DNA from: Chamaelirium japonicum
Lineage: Eukaryota > Streptophyta > Magnoliopsida > Liliales > Melanthiaceae
Direction of reading: 5' to 3'
NCBI GenBank assembly: GCA_947650365.1
Contig: OX393556.1
Coordinates: forward strand, 80,356,579-80,420,578
DNA length: 64,000 nucleotides
Below, one piece after another: positions 27,978 to 41,143 of the stretch. Every line of letters starts with the position of its first letter. Within the stretch, counting starts at the first letter, position 1. The position numbers and the translations under genes were made by a program. The notes beneath the pieces are model-generated. The model saw nothing but the letters and a program-made list of their open reading frames with translations. It made no database searches and was not told where the DNA came from.

Positions 27978-29765
27978 TCGTACGAATTAATTAGAATGGA
28001 TCGTGCGAATGAATTAGAATAGATCGTGCGAATGAATTAGAATGGAGATATTCGTGCAAATGAATTAGAATGGATCGTACGAATGAATTAGAATGGATCT
28101 TTTAAGTGAATTAGAATGGATACGAAGGAATTAGAATGGATCGTACGAAGGAATTAGAATGGATCATACGAATGAAATTGAATGGATCGTACGAAGGAAT
28201 TAGAATGGATCGTACGAATGAGTAAGAATGGATCGTACGAATGAAATAGAATGGATTGTGCGAATGAATTAGAATGGATCGTACGAATGAATTAGAATGG
28301 ATACATTTGTGCGAATGAATTAGAATGGATCATACGAATGAGTAAGAATGGATCTTACGAATGAAATAGAATGGATTATACAAATGAATTAGAATGGATA
28401 CATTCGTGTGAATGAATTAGAATGGATCGTATGTACGAATGAATTAGAATGGATACATTCGTGCGAATGAATTAGAATGGATTGTACGAATGAATTAGAA
28501 TAGATCATGCGAATGAATTAGAATGGATCGTACGAATGAATTAGAATGGATCGTACGAATGAACTAGAATGGATACATTCGTGCATGGATCGTACGAATG
28601 AATTAGAATGGATACATTCGTGCGAATGAATTAGAATGGATATATTCGTGCGAAATAATTAGAATGGATTGTATGAATGAATTAGAATGGATCGTATGAA
28701 TGAATTAGAATGGCTCGTGCGAATGAATTCGAATGGATCGTATGATTGAACTAGAATGGATACATTTGTGCGAATGAATTAGAACTAGAATGGATCGTGC
28801 GAATGAATTCGAATGGATCGCATGATCCATTCGAATAGAATGGATCGTATGAATGAATTAGAATGGATCGGGCGAATGAATTAGAATGGATTGTAGGAAT
28901 GAATTAGAATGGATCGTATGAATGAATTAGAATGGATCGTGCGAATGAATTAGAATGGATCGTACGAATGAATTAGAATGGATCGTACGAATGAATTAGA
29001 ATGGATCATACGAATGAATTAGAATGGATCATACGAATGCGTAAGAATGGATCGTACGAATGAAATAGAATGGATTGTACGAATGAATTAGAATGGATAC
29101 ATTCGTGCGAATGAATTAGAATGGATCGTACGAATGAATTAGAATGGATCGTACGAATGAATTAGAATGGATCGTACGAATGAATTAGAATGCATCGTAC
29201 GAAAGAATTAGAATGGATATATTCGTGCGAATGAATTAGAATGGATCGTACGAATGAATTAGACTGGATCGTACAAATGAATTTGAATGGATACATTTGT
29301 GCGAATGAATCTAAATGGATTGTATGAATGAATTACAATGGATCGTACGAATGAATTAGAATGGATCGTACGAATGAATTAGAATAGCTCATACGAATGA
29401 ATTAGAATGAATCGTATGAATGAATTAGAACGGTTACATTCGTGCGAATGAATTAGAATAGATCGTACGAATGAATTAGATTGGATCGTACGAATAAATT
29501 AGAATGGATCGTGGGAATGAATTAGAATGGATCGTACGAATGAATTAGAATGGATCCACCGAATGAGTTAGAATGGATCATACGAATGAATTAGAATTGA
29601 TTGTACGAATGAATTAGAATGGATTGTGCGAATGAATTAGAATGGATCGTATGAATGAATAAGAATGGATCGTATGAATGAATTAGAATGGATCGTGCGA
29701 ATGAATTAGCATGAATCGTACGAATGTATTAGAATGGATCGTACGAATGAATTAGAATGAATCGT
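27978..29765 (+). repeat. Satellite block 32 (F)
   Basis: Counterpart of block 12, three units shorter. A 27-bp unit that lost one base (GGAGATATTCG) lies near 28046. Contains the GCAT hairpin and ends at J4. Confidence 0.95.
28807..28836. repeat. Perfect 13-bp hairpin with GCAT loop (copy B)
   Basis: Identical arms and loop to the element at 11682, at the homologous place in copy B. Confidence 0.95.
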
Positions 29766-30558
29766 ACGATCCATTCTAATTCATTCGTACGATCCATTCT
29801 AATTCATTCGCATGAATGTATCCATTCTAGTTCATTCGTACGATCCATTCTAGTTCATTCGTATGATCCATTCTAATTCATTCGTACGATCCATTCTAAT
29901 TCATTCGTATGATCCATTCTAATTAATTCGTATTATCCATTCTAATTCATTCGTACGATCTATTCTAATTCTTTCATACAGTCCATTCTAATTCATTCGC
30001 ACAAATGTATCCATTCTAATTAATTCGTACGATCCATTCTAATTCATTCGTATGATCCATTCTTATTCATTCGCACGATCCAGTCTAATGGATTCTCATA
30101 ACCCATTCTAATTCATTCGCACGAATGTATCCGTTCTAATTCATTCGTACGTTCCATTCTAATTCATTAATATGATCCATTCTAATTCATTCGCACGATC
30201 CATTTTAATTCATTCGTACGATCCATTCTAATTCATTCGTACGATCCATTCTAATTCATTCGCACGATCCATTCTAATTCATTCGTACAATCTATTCTAT
30301 TTCATTCGTACGATCCATTCTTACTCATTCGTATGATCCATTCTAATTCATTCGGACGAATGTATCCATTCTAATTTATTCGTACGATCCATTCTAATTC
30401 ATTCGTACGATCCATTCTAATTCATTCGTACGATCCATTCTAATTCATTCGCACGAATGAATCCATTCTAATTCATTCGTACGGTCCATTCTAATTCATT
30501 CGCACAATCCATTCTATTTTATTCGTACGATCCATTCTTACTCATTCGTATGATCCAT
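29766..30558 (-). repeat. Satellite block 33 (R)
   Basis: Counterpart of block 13. The AGTCTAATGGATTC marker near 30082 is followed by a degenerate TCATAACCC. Ends at K1. Confidence 0.95.
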
Positions 30559-30953
30559 TATGGATACATTCGTGCGAATGAATTAGAATGGATCATACGA
30601 ATGAGTAAGAATAGATCGTACGAATGAAATAGAATGGATTGTGCGAATGAATTAGAATGGATCGTATGAATGGATTAGAATGGATCGTGTGAAAGAATTA
30701 AAATGGATTGTATGAATGAATTAGAATAGATCGTATGAATGAATTAGAATGGATCGTACGAATGAATTAGAATGGATCGTACGAATGAACTTGAATAGAT
30801 ACATTCGTGCGAATGAATTAGAATGGATCGTACGAATGAATTAGAATGGATCGTACGAATGAATTAGAATGGATCTTACGAATGAATTAGAATGGATCGT
30901 ACGAATGAATTAGAATGGATCTTACGAATGAATTAGAATGGATCGTACGAATG
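30559..30953 (+). repeat. Satellite block 34 (F)
   Basis: Counterpart of block 14 with two extra units: a CTTACG/GTACG pair is doubled near 30875-30950. Ends at J5. Confidence 0.95.
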
Positions 30954-31544
30954 CACGATCCATGCTAATTCATTCGTTCGATCAATTCTAATTCATTAGC
31001 ACGATCCATTCTAATTCATTCGTACGATCCATTCTAATTCATTCGCACGATCCATTCTAATTCATTCGTACGATCCATTCAAATTCTTTCACACGATCCA
31101 TTCTAATTCATTCGTACGATCTATTCTAAATCATTCGTACGATCCATTCTAATTTCATTCGTACGATCCATTCTAACTCATTCGCTCAAATGTATCCATT
31201 CTAATCCATTCGTACGATCCATTCTAATCCATTCGTACGATCCATTCTAATTCATTCGCATGAATGTAACCATTCTAATTCATTCATTTGATCCATTCTA
31301 ATTCATTCGTACGATCCATTCTAATTTATTCGTCCGATCCATTCTAATTCATTCGCACGAATGTATCCATTCTAATCCATTCGTAAGATCCATTCTAATT
31401 CATTCGTACGATCCATTCTAATTCATTCGTACGATCCATTCTAATTCATTAATATGATCCATTCTAATTCATTCGTACGATCCATTCTAATTCATATGCA
31501 CAAAGGTATCCATTCTAATTCATTCGTACGATCCATTCTAATTC
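30954..31544 (-). repeat. Satellite block 35 (R)
   Basis: Counterpart of block 15. Its right two thirds are the first copy of the 1435-bp duplication. Ends at K2. Confidence 0.95.
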
Positions 31545-32370
31545 AGGATCGTACGAATGAATTAGAATGGATACATTCGTGCGAATGAATTAGAATTGAT
31601 CGTACGAATGAATTAGAATGGATCGTGCGAATGAATTAGAATGGATCGTACGAATGAATTAGAATGGATCGTACGAATGAACTAGAATGGATACATTCGT
31701 GCGAATGAATTAGAATGGATCGTACGAATGAATTAGAATGGATCGTACGAATGAATTAGAATGGATCTTACGAATGAATTAGAATGGATCGTACGAATGA
31801 ATTAGAATGGATCGTACGAATGAATTAGAATGGATACATTCGTGCGAATGAATTAGAATGGATCGGACGAATGAATTAGAATGGATCGTATGAATGAATT
31901 AGAATGGATCAAATGAACGAATTAGAATGGTTGCATTCATGCGAATGAATTAGAATGGATCGTACGAATGGATTAGAATGGATCGTACGAATGGATTAGA
32001 ATGGATACATTCGAGCGAATGAATTAGAATGGATCGTACGAATGAAATTAGAATGGATCGTACGAATGAATTAGAATAGATCGTACGAATGAATTAAAAT
32101 GGATCGTACGAATGAATTAGAATGGATCGTACGAATAAATTAGAATGGATACATTCGTCTGAATGAATTAGAATGGATCATACGAATGAGTAAGAATGGA
32201 TCGTACGAATTAAATAGAATAGATTGTACGAATGAATTAGAATGGATCCTATGAATGAATTAGAATGGATCGTGTGAAAGAATTAGAATGGATTGTATGA
32301 ATGAATTAGAATGGATCGTATGAATGAATTAGAATGGATCGTGCGAATGAATTCGAATGGATCGTACGAG
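31545..32370 (+). repeat. Satellite block 36 (F)
   Basis: Counterpart of block 16, two units longer. CAAATGAACG plus GGTTGCATTCATGCG near 31910 are point variants of the marker pair. Ends at a J1 switch with GAGTTC. Confidence 0.95.
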
Positions 32371-32979
32371 TTCATTCTAATTCATTCAAACAATCCATTC
32401 TAATTCTTTCACACGATCCATTCTAATTCATTCGTATGTTCCATTCTAATTCATTAGCACGATCCATGCTAATTCATTCGTTCGATCAATTCTAATTCAT
32501 TAGCACGATCCATTCTAATTCATTCGTACGATCCATTCTAATTCATTCGTAAGATCCATTCTAATTCATTCGTACGATCCATTCTAATTTCATTCGTACG
32601 ATCCATTCTAACTCATTCGCTCAAATGTATCCATTCTAATCCATTCGTACGATCCATTCTAATCCATTCGTACGATCCATTCTAATTCATTCGCATGAAT
32701 GTAACCATTCTAATTTATTCATTTGATCCATTCTAATTCATTCGTACGATCCATTCTAATTTATTCGTCCGATCCATTCTAATTCATTCGCACGAATGTA
32801 TCCATTCTAATCCATTCGTAAGATCCATTCTAATTCATTCGTACGATCCATTCTAATTCATTCGTATGATCCATTCTAATTCATTAATATGATCCATTCT
32901 AATTCATTCGTACGATCCATTCTAATTCATATGCACAAAGGTATCCATTCTAATTCATTCGTACGATCCATTCTAATTC
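32371..32979 (-). repeat. Satellite block 37 (R), B only
   Basis: Second copy of the 1435-bp duplication begins inside this block, with CTAATTTCATTC at 32584. It has no separate counterpart in copy A. Ends at K2. Confidence 0.94.
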
Positions 32980-33782
32980 AGGATCGTACGAATGAATTAG
33001 AATGGATACATTCGTGCGAATGAATTAGAATTGATCGTATGAATGAATTAGAATGGATCGTGCGAATGAATTAGAATGGATCGTACGAATGAATTAGAAT
33101 GGATCGTACGAATGAACTAGACTGGATACATTCGTGCGAATGAATTAGAATGGATCGTACGAATGAATTAGAATGGATCGTACGAATGATTTAGAATGGA
33201 TCTTACGAATGAATTAGAATGGATCGTACGAATGAATTAGAATGGATACATTCGTGCGAATGAATTAGAATGGATCGGACGAATGAATTAGAATGGATCG
33301 TACGAATGAATTAGAATGGATCAAATGAATGAATTAGAATGGTTACATTCATGCGAATGAATTAGAATGGATCGTACGAATGGATTAGAATGGATCGTAC
33401 GAATGGATTAGAATGGATACATTCGAGCGAATGAATTAGAATGGATCGCACGAATGAAATTAGAATGGATTGTACGAATGAATTAGAATAGATCGTACGA
33501 ATGAATTAGAATGGATCGTACGAATGAATTAGAATGGATCGTACGAATAAATTAGAATGGATACATTCGTCCGAATGAATTAGAATGGATCATACGAATG
33601 AGTAAGAATGGATCGTACGAATGAAATAGAATAGATTGTACGAATGAATTAGAATGGATCCTATGAATGAATTAGAATGGATCGTGTGAAAGAATTAGAA
33701 TGGATTGTATGAATGAATTAGAATGGATCGTATGAATGAATTAGAATGGATCATGCGAATGAATTCGAATGGATCGTACGAG
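32980..33782 (+). repeat. Satellite block 38 (F), B only
   Basis: Duplicate of block 36, one unit shorter. Same length (803 bp) as 51495-52297. Ends at a J1 switch with GAGTTC. Confidence 0.94.
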
Positions 33783-34186
33783 TTCATTCTAATTCATTCA
33801 AACAATCCATTCTAATTCTTTCACACGATCCATTCTAATTCATTCGTACGTTCCATTCTAATTCATTAGCACGATCCATGCTAATTCATTCGTTCGATCA
33901 ATTCTAATTCATTAGCACGATCCATTCTAATTCATTCGTACGATCCATTCTAATTCATTCGTAAGATCCATTCTAATTGATTCGTACGATCCATTCTAAT
34001 TCATTCGTACGATCCATTCTAATTCATTCGCACGAATGTATCCATTCTAGTTCATTCGTACGATCCATTCTAATTCATTCATATGATCCATTCTAATTCA
34101 TTCGCACGATCCATTCTAATTCATTCGTACGATCAATTCTAATTCATTCGCACGAATGTATCCATTCTAATTCATTCGTACGATCC
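33783..34186 (-). repeat. Satellite block 39 (R)
   Basis: Counterpart of block 17 without its 12-unit insertion. Ends at K3. Confidence 0.95.
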
Positions 34187-34836
34187 TGAATTAGAATGGA
34201 TCGTGCGAATGAATTAGAATGGATCGTACGAATGAACTAGAATGGATACATTCGTGCGAATGAATTAGAATGGATCATACGAATGAATTAGAATGGATCG
34301 TACGAATGAATTAGAATGGATCGTACGAATGAATTAGAATGGATCATACGAATGAATTAGAATGGATCATACGAATGAGTAAGAATGGATCGTACGAATG
34401 AAATAGAATGGATTGTACGAATGAATTAGAATGGATTGTACGAATGAATTAGAATGGATCGTGTGAAAGAATTAGAATGGATTGTATGAATGAATTAGAA
34501 TGGATCATATGAATGAATTAGAATGGATCGTGCGAATAAATTCGAATGGATCGTACGAATGAATTAGAATGGATCGTACGAATGAATTAGAATGGATACA
34601 TTCGTGCGAATGAATTAGAATGGATACATTCGTGCGAAAGAATTAGAATAGATCGTATGAATGAATTAGAATGGATCCTATGAATGAATTAGAATGGATC
34701 GTGCGAATGAATTAGAATGGATCGTACGAATGAATTAGAATGGATCGTGCTAATGAATTAGACTGGAACGTACGAATGAATTAGAATGGATCGTGTGAAA
34801 GAATTAGAATGGATTGTATGAATGAATTAGAATGAA
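34187..34836 (+). repeat. Satellite block 40 (F)
   Basis: Counterpart of block 18, one unit shorter. Its J2 switch carries the same CGAACG change as copy A, so that change is older than the A/B duplication. Confidence 0.95.
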
Positions 34837-35195
34837 TTCGAACGATCCATTCGAATTCATTCGCATGATCCAATCTAATTCATTCATACAATCCATTCTA
34901 ATTCTTTCACATGATCCATTCTAATTCATTCGTAGGATCCATTCTAATTCATTCGTACAATCTATTCTATTTCATTCGTACGATCCATTCTTACTCATTC
35001 ATATGATCCATTCTAATTCATTCGGACGAATGTATCCATTCTAATTTATTCGTACGATCCATTCTAATTCATTCGTACGATCCATTCTAATTCATTCGTA
35101 CGATCCATTCTAATTCATTCGTACGATCCATTCTAATTCATTCGTACGATCTATTCTAATTCATTCGTACGATCCATTCTAATTCATTCGTACGA
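34837..35195 (-). repeat. Satellite block 41 (R)
   Basis: Counterpart of block 19, 45 bp shorter. Ends at K4. Confidence 0.95.
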
Positions 35196-35783
35196 TCGTA
35201 CGAATGAATTAGAATGGATCGTACGGAATGAATTAGAATGGATTGTATGAATGAATTAGAATGGATACATTCGTGCGAATGAATTAGAATGGATCATACG
35301 AATCAGTAAGAATGGATCGTACGAATGAAATAGAATGGATCGTACGAATGAATTAGAATGGATCGTACGAATGAATTAGAATGGATCGTACGAATGAATT
35401 AGAATGGATACATTCGTGCGAATGAATTAGAATAGATCGGACGAATGAATTAGAATGGATCGTACGAATAAATTAGAATGGATGAAATGAATGAATAAGA
35501 ATGGTTACATTCATGCGAATGAATTAGAATGGATCGTACGAATGGATTAGAATGGATCGTACGAATGGATTAGAATGGATACATTCGAGCGAATGAATTA
35601 GAATGGATCGTACGAATGAATTAGAATGGATCGTACGAATGGATTAGAATGGATCCTACGAATGGATTAGAATGGATACCTTTGTGCATATGAATTAGAA
35701 TGGATCGTACGAATGAATTAGAATGGATCATATTAATGAATTAGAATGGATCGTACGAATGAATTATAATGGATACATTCGTG
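35196..35783 (+). repeat. Satellite block 42 (F)
   Basis: Counterpart of block 20, including the CGGAATGAATTAG unit near 35221 and F marker near 35677. Ends at J3 GTGCAC. Confidence 0.95.
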
Positions 35784-35949
35784 CACGATCCATTCTAATT
35801 CATTCGCACGAATGTATCCATTCTAAGTCATTCATATGATCCATTCTAATTCATTAATATGATCCATTCTAATTCATTCGTACGATCCATTCTAATTCAT
35901 ATGCACAAAGGTATCCATTCTAATTCATTCGTACGATCCATTCTAATTC
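35784..35949 (-). repeat. Satellite block 43 (R)
   Basis: Counterpart of block 21, same length. R marker near 35899. Ends at K2. Confidence 0.95.
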
Positions 35950-37683
35950 AGGATCGTACGAATGAATTAGAATGGATACATTCGTGCGAATGAATTAGAA
36001 TTGATCGTACGAATGAATTAGAATGGATTGTGCGAATGAATTAGAATGGATCGTACGAATGAATTAGAATGGATCGTACGAATGAACTAGAATGGATACA
36101 TTCGTGCGAATGAATTAGAATGGATCGTACGAATGAATTAGAATGGATCGTACGAATGAATTAGAATGGATCATACGAATGAATTAGAATAGATCGTACG
36201 AATGAATTAGAATGGATCGTACGAATGAATTAGAATGGATACATTCGTGCGAATGAATTAGAATGGATCGGACAAATGAATTAGAATGGATCATACGAAT
36301 GAATTAGAATGGATCAAATGAATGAATTAGAATGGTTACATTCATGCGAATGAATTAGAATGGATCGTACGAATGGATTAGAATGGATCGTACGAATGGA
36401 TTAGAATGGATATATTCGAGCGAATGAATTAGAATGGATCATACGAATGAATTAGAATGGATCGTACGAATGGATTAGAATGGATCCTACGAATGGATTA
36501 GAATGGATACCTTTGTGCATATGAATTAGAATGGATCGTACGAATGAATTAGAATGGATCATATTAATGAATTAGAATGGATCGTACGAATGAATTAGAA
36601 TGGATACATTCGTGCGAATGAATTAGAATGGATCGTGCGAATCAATTAGACTGGATCGTGCGAATGAATAAGAATAGATCATACGAATGAATTAGAATGG
36701 ATCGTACGAATTAATTAGAATGGATACATTCGTGCGAATTAATTAGAATGGATTGTATGAATGAATTAGAATGGATCGTACGAATGAATTAGAATGGATC
36801 ATACGAATTAATTAGAATGGAACATACGAATGAATTAGAATGGATCATACGAATGAATTAGAATGGATCGTACGAATGAATTAGAATGGATACATTCGTG
36901 CAAATGAATTAGAATGGATTGTGCGAATGAATAACAACAGATCGTGCGAATGAATTAGAATGGATCGTACGAATGATTTAAAATGGATCGTGCGAATGAA
37001 TTCGAATGGATCGTACGAATGAATTAGAATGGATACATTTGTGCGAATGAATTAGAATGGATCGTACAAATAAATTAGAATGGATCGTATGAATAAATTA
37101 GAATGGATCGTACGAATGAATTAGAATGGATAGTGCGAATGAATTAGAATGGATTGTACGAATGAATTAGAATGGATCGTACGAATGAACTAGAATAGAT
37201 ACATTCGTGCGAATGAATTAGAATGGATCGTACGAATGAATTAGAATGGATCGTACGAATGAATTAGAATGGATCTTACGAATGAATTAGAATGGATCGT
37301 ACGAATGAAATAGAATGGATCGTACGAATGAATTAGAATGGATACATTCGTGCAAATGAATTAGAATGGATCGGACAAATGAATTAGAATGGATCGTATA
37401 AATGAATTAGAATGGATCGTATGAATGAATTAGAATGGATCGTACGAATAAATTAGAATGGATACATTCGTCCGAATGAATTAGAATGGATCATACGAAT
37501 GAGTAAGAATGGATCATACGAATGAAATAGACTAGATTGTATGAATGAATTAGAATGGATCCTACGAATGAATTAGAATGGATCGTGTGAAAGAATTAGA
37601 ATGGATTGTTTGAATGAATTAGAATGGATCGTATGAATGAATTAGAATGGATCGTGCGAATGAATTCGAATGGATTGTACGAA
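35950..37683 (+). repeat. Satellite block 44 (F)
   Basis: Counterpart of block 22, same length. F marker near 36507. Ends at J1. Confidence 0.95.
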
Positions 37684-38074
37684 TTCATTCTAATTCATTC
37701 ATACAATCCATTCTTATTCTTTCACACGATCCATTCTAATTCATTTGTAGGATCCATTCTTATTCTTTCACACGATCCATTCTAATTCATTCGTAGGATC
37801 CATTCTAATTCATTCGTACAATCTATTCTTTTTCATTCGTACGATCCATTCTTACTCATTCGTATGATCCATTCTAATTAATTCGGACAAATTTATCCAT
37901 TCTAATTTATTCGTACGATCCATTCTAATTCATTCGTACAATCCATTCTTACTTATTCGTACGATCCATTCTAATTCCTTCGTACGATCCATTCTAATTC
38001 CTTCGTACGATCCATTCTAATTCATTCGCACGATCCATTCTAATTCTTTCATACAATCCATTCTAATTCTTTCA
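37684..38074 (-). repeat. Satellite block 45 (R)
   Basis: Counterpart of block 23 plus a 46-bp duplication. Ends at K7, where CG has become CA (TTCTTTCATGCG). Confidence 0.95.
37710..37802 (-). repeat. 46-bp (two-unit) tandem duplication in copy B
   Basis: The pair of R units CTTATTCTTTCACACG and TTCATT(T/C)GTAGGATCC occurs twice in a row here and once at the matching place in copy A (19470-19515). It accounts for the 391 versus 345 bp block lengths. Confidence 0.8.
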
Positions 38075-39687
38075 TGCGAATGAATTAGAATGGATACCTT
38101 TGTGATATGAATTAGAATGGATCGTACGAATGAATTAGAATGGATCATATTAATGAATTAGAATGGATCGTACGAATGAATTAGAATGGATACATTCGTG
38201 CGAATGAATTAGAATGGATCGTGCGAATCAGTTAGACTGGATCGTGCGAATGAATAAGAATAGATCATACGAATAAATTAGAATGGATCGTACGAATTAA
38301 TTAGAGTGGATACATTCATACGAATGAATTAGAATGGATTGTATGAATGAATTAGAATAGATCGTACGAATGAATTAGAATGGATCATACGAATTAATTA
38401 GAATGGATCATACGAATGAATTAGAATGGATCGTACGAATGAATTAGAATGGATCGTACGAATGAGTTAGAATGGATCGTGCGAATGAAATAGAATGGAT
38501 CGTACGAATGAATTAGAATGGATACATTTGTGCGAATGAATTAGAATGGATCGTATGAATGAATTAGAATGGATCGTATGAATTAATTAGAATGGATCAT
38601 ACGAATGAATTAGAATGGATCGTGCGAATGAATTAGAATGGATCGTACGAATGAATTAGAATGGATCGTGTGAAAGAATTAGAATGGATCGTACGAATGA
38701 ATTAGAATGGATCGTGCGAACGAAATAGAATGGATCGTACGAATGAATTAGAATGGATACTTTTGTGCGAATGAATTAGAATTGATCGTACGAATGAATT
38801 AGAATGGATCGTATGAATGAATTAGAATGGATCGTACGAATGAATTAGAATGGATCGTGCGAATGAATTAGAATGGATCGTACGAATGAATTAGAATGGA
38901 TCGTACGAATGAACTAGAATGGATACATTCGTGCGAATGAATTAGAATGGATCGTATGAATGAATTAGAATGGATCGTACGAATGAATTAGAATGGATCG
39001 TACGAATGAATTAGAATGGATCGTACGAATGAATTAGAATGGATCGTACGAATGAATTAGAATGGATCGTGCGAATGAATTAGAATGGATCGTACCAATG
39101 AGTAAGAATGGATCGTACGAATGAATAGAATGGATCGTATGAATGAATTAGAATGGATACATTCGTGTGAATAAATTAGAATGGATCGTATGAATGAATT
39201 ATAATAGATTTTGTGAATGAATTAGAACTGATCGTACGAATGAATTAGAATGGATCGTACGAATGAATTAGAATGGATCATATGAATGAATTAGAATGGT
39301 TACATTCATGCGAATGAATTAGAATGGATCGTACGAACGAATGAATTAGAATGGATCGTACGAATGAATTAGAATGGATCGTACGAATGAATTAGAATGG
39401 ATACATTCGTGCGAATGAATTAGAATGGATACATTCGTGCGAAAGAATTAGAATAGATCGTATGAATGAATTAGAATGGATCCTATGAATGAATTAGAAT
39501 GGATCGTGCGAATGAATTAGAATGGATCGTACGAATGAATTAGAAAGGATCGTGCTAATGAATTAGAATTGATCGAACGAATGAATTAGCTTGGATCGTG
39601 CTAATGAATTAGAATGGAACGTACGAATGAATTAGAATGGATAGTGTGAAAGAATTAGAATGGATTGTATGAATGAATTAGAATGAA
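38075..39687 (+). repeat. Satellite block 46 (F)
   Basis: Counterpart of block 24 without its longer internal duplication. The F marker near 38094 has lost one base (TTGTGATATG). The 235-bp pair is at 38521 and 38756. Ends at J2. Confidence 0.95.
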
Positions 39688-39945
39688 TTCGTACGATCCA
39701 TTCGAATTCATTCGCACGATCCATTCTAATTCATTCATACGATCCATTCTAATTCATTCGTACGATTCATTCTAATGCATTCGCACAAATGTATCCATTT
39801 TAATTCATTCGTACGATCCATTCTAATTCATTCGCACGATCCATTCTAATTCATTCGTGCAATCCATTCTATTTCATTCGTACGATCCATTCTTACTCAT
39901 TCGTACGATCCATTCTAATTCATTCACACGAATGTATCCATTCGT
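39688..39945 (-). repeat. Satellite block 47 (R)
   Basis: Counterpart of block 25, same length. Ends at the K5 palindrome (39939-39952). Confidence 0.95.
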
Positions 39946-41143
39946 ACGAATGAATTAGAATAGATTGTACGAATGAATTAGAATGGATCGTACGAATGAA
40001 TTAGAATGGATCGTACGAAGGAATTAGAATGGATCGTAAGAATGAATTAGAATGGATCGTACGAATGAATTAGAATAGATCGTACGGATTAATTAGAATG
40101 GATCGTACGAAGGAATTAGAATGGATCGTACGAATGAATTAGAATGGATATATTCGTGCAAATTAATTAGAATGGATCGTATGAATGTATTAGAATGGAT
40201 CGTATGAGTGAATTAGAATGGATCGTATGAATGAATTAGAATGGATGGTATGAATGAATTAGAATGGATCGTACGAATGAATTAGAATGGATCATACGAA
40301 TTAATTAGAATGGATCATACGAATGAATTAGAATGGATCGTACAAATGAATTAGAATTGATCGTACGAATGAATTAGAATGGATCATACGAATGAATTAG
40401 AATGGATCATACGAATGAGTAAGAATGGATCGTACGAATGAAATAGAATGGACTTTACGAATGAATTACAATGGATACATTCGTGCGAATGAATTAGAAT
40501 GGATCGTACGAATGAATTAGAATGGATCGTACGAATGAATTAGAATGGATCGTACGAATGAATTAGAATGCATCGTACGAAAGAATTAAAATGGATATAT
40601 TCGTGCGAATGAATTAGAATGGATCGTACGAATGAATTAGACTGGATCATACGAATGAATTTGAATGGATACATTTGTGCGAATGAATCTAAATGGATTG
40701 TATGAATGAATTACAATGGATCGTACGAATGAATTAGAATGGATCGTACGAATGAATTAGAATAGCTCATACGAATGAATTAGAATGAATCGTATGAATG
40801 AATTAGAATGGTTACATTCGTGCGAATGAATTAGAATAGATCGTAAGAATGAATTAGAATGGATCGTACGAATAAATTAGAATGGATCGTGGGAATGAAT
40901 TAGAATGGATCGTACGAATGAATTCGAATGGATCCACCGAATGAGCTAGAATGGATCACACGAATGAATTAGAATGGATTGTACGAATGAATTAGAATGG
41001 ATTGTGCGAATGAATTAGAATGGATCGTATGAATGAATAAGAATGGATCGTACGAATGAATTAGAATGGATCGTGCGAATGAATTAGCATGAATCGTACG
41101 AATGTATTAGAATGGATCGTACGAATGAATTAGAATGAATCGT
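39946..41143 (+). repeat. Satellite block 48 (F)
   Basis: Counterpart of block 26, same length. GAATAGCTCATACG near 40760. Ends at J4. Confidence 0.95.

Larger units (their letters stand above)
31149..33985. repeat. 1435-bp tandem duplication specific to copy B
   Basis: The 24-bp-unit marker CTAATTTCATTC lies at 31149 and again at 32584, and the K2 switches are at 31544 and 32979, both 1435 bp apart. Each copy holds an R block, a K2 switch, an F block with the CAAATGAATG and GGTTACATTCATGCG markers, and a J1 switch whose GAATTC has become GAGTTC in both. Copy A and the third copy have one version only. The shared GAGTTC shows that this change came before the duplication. Confidence 0.9.
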
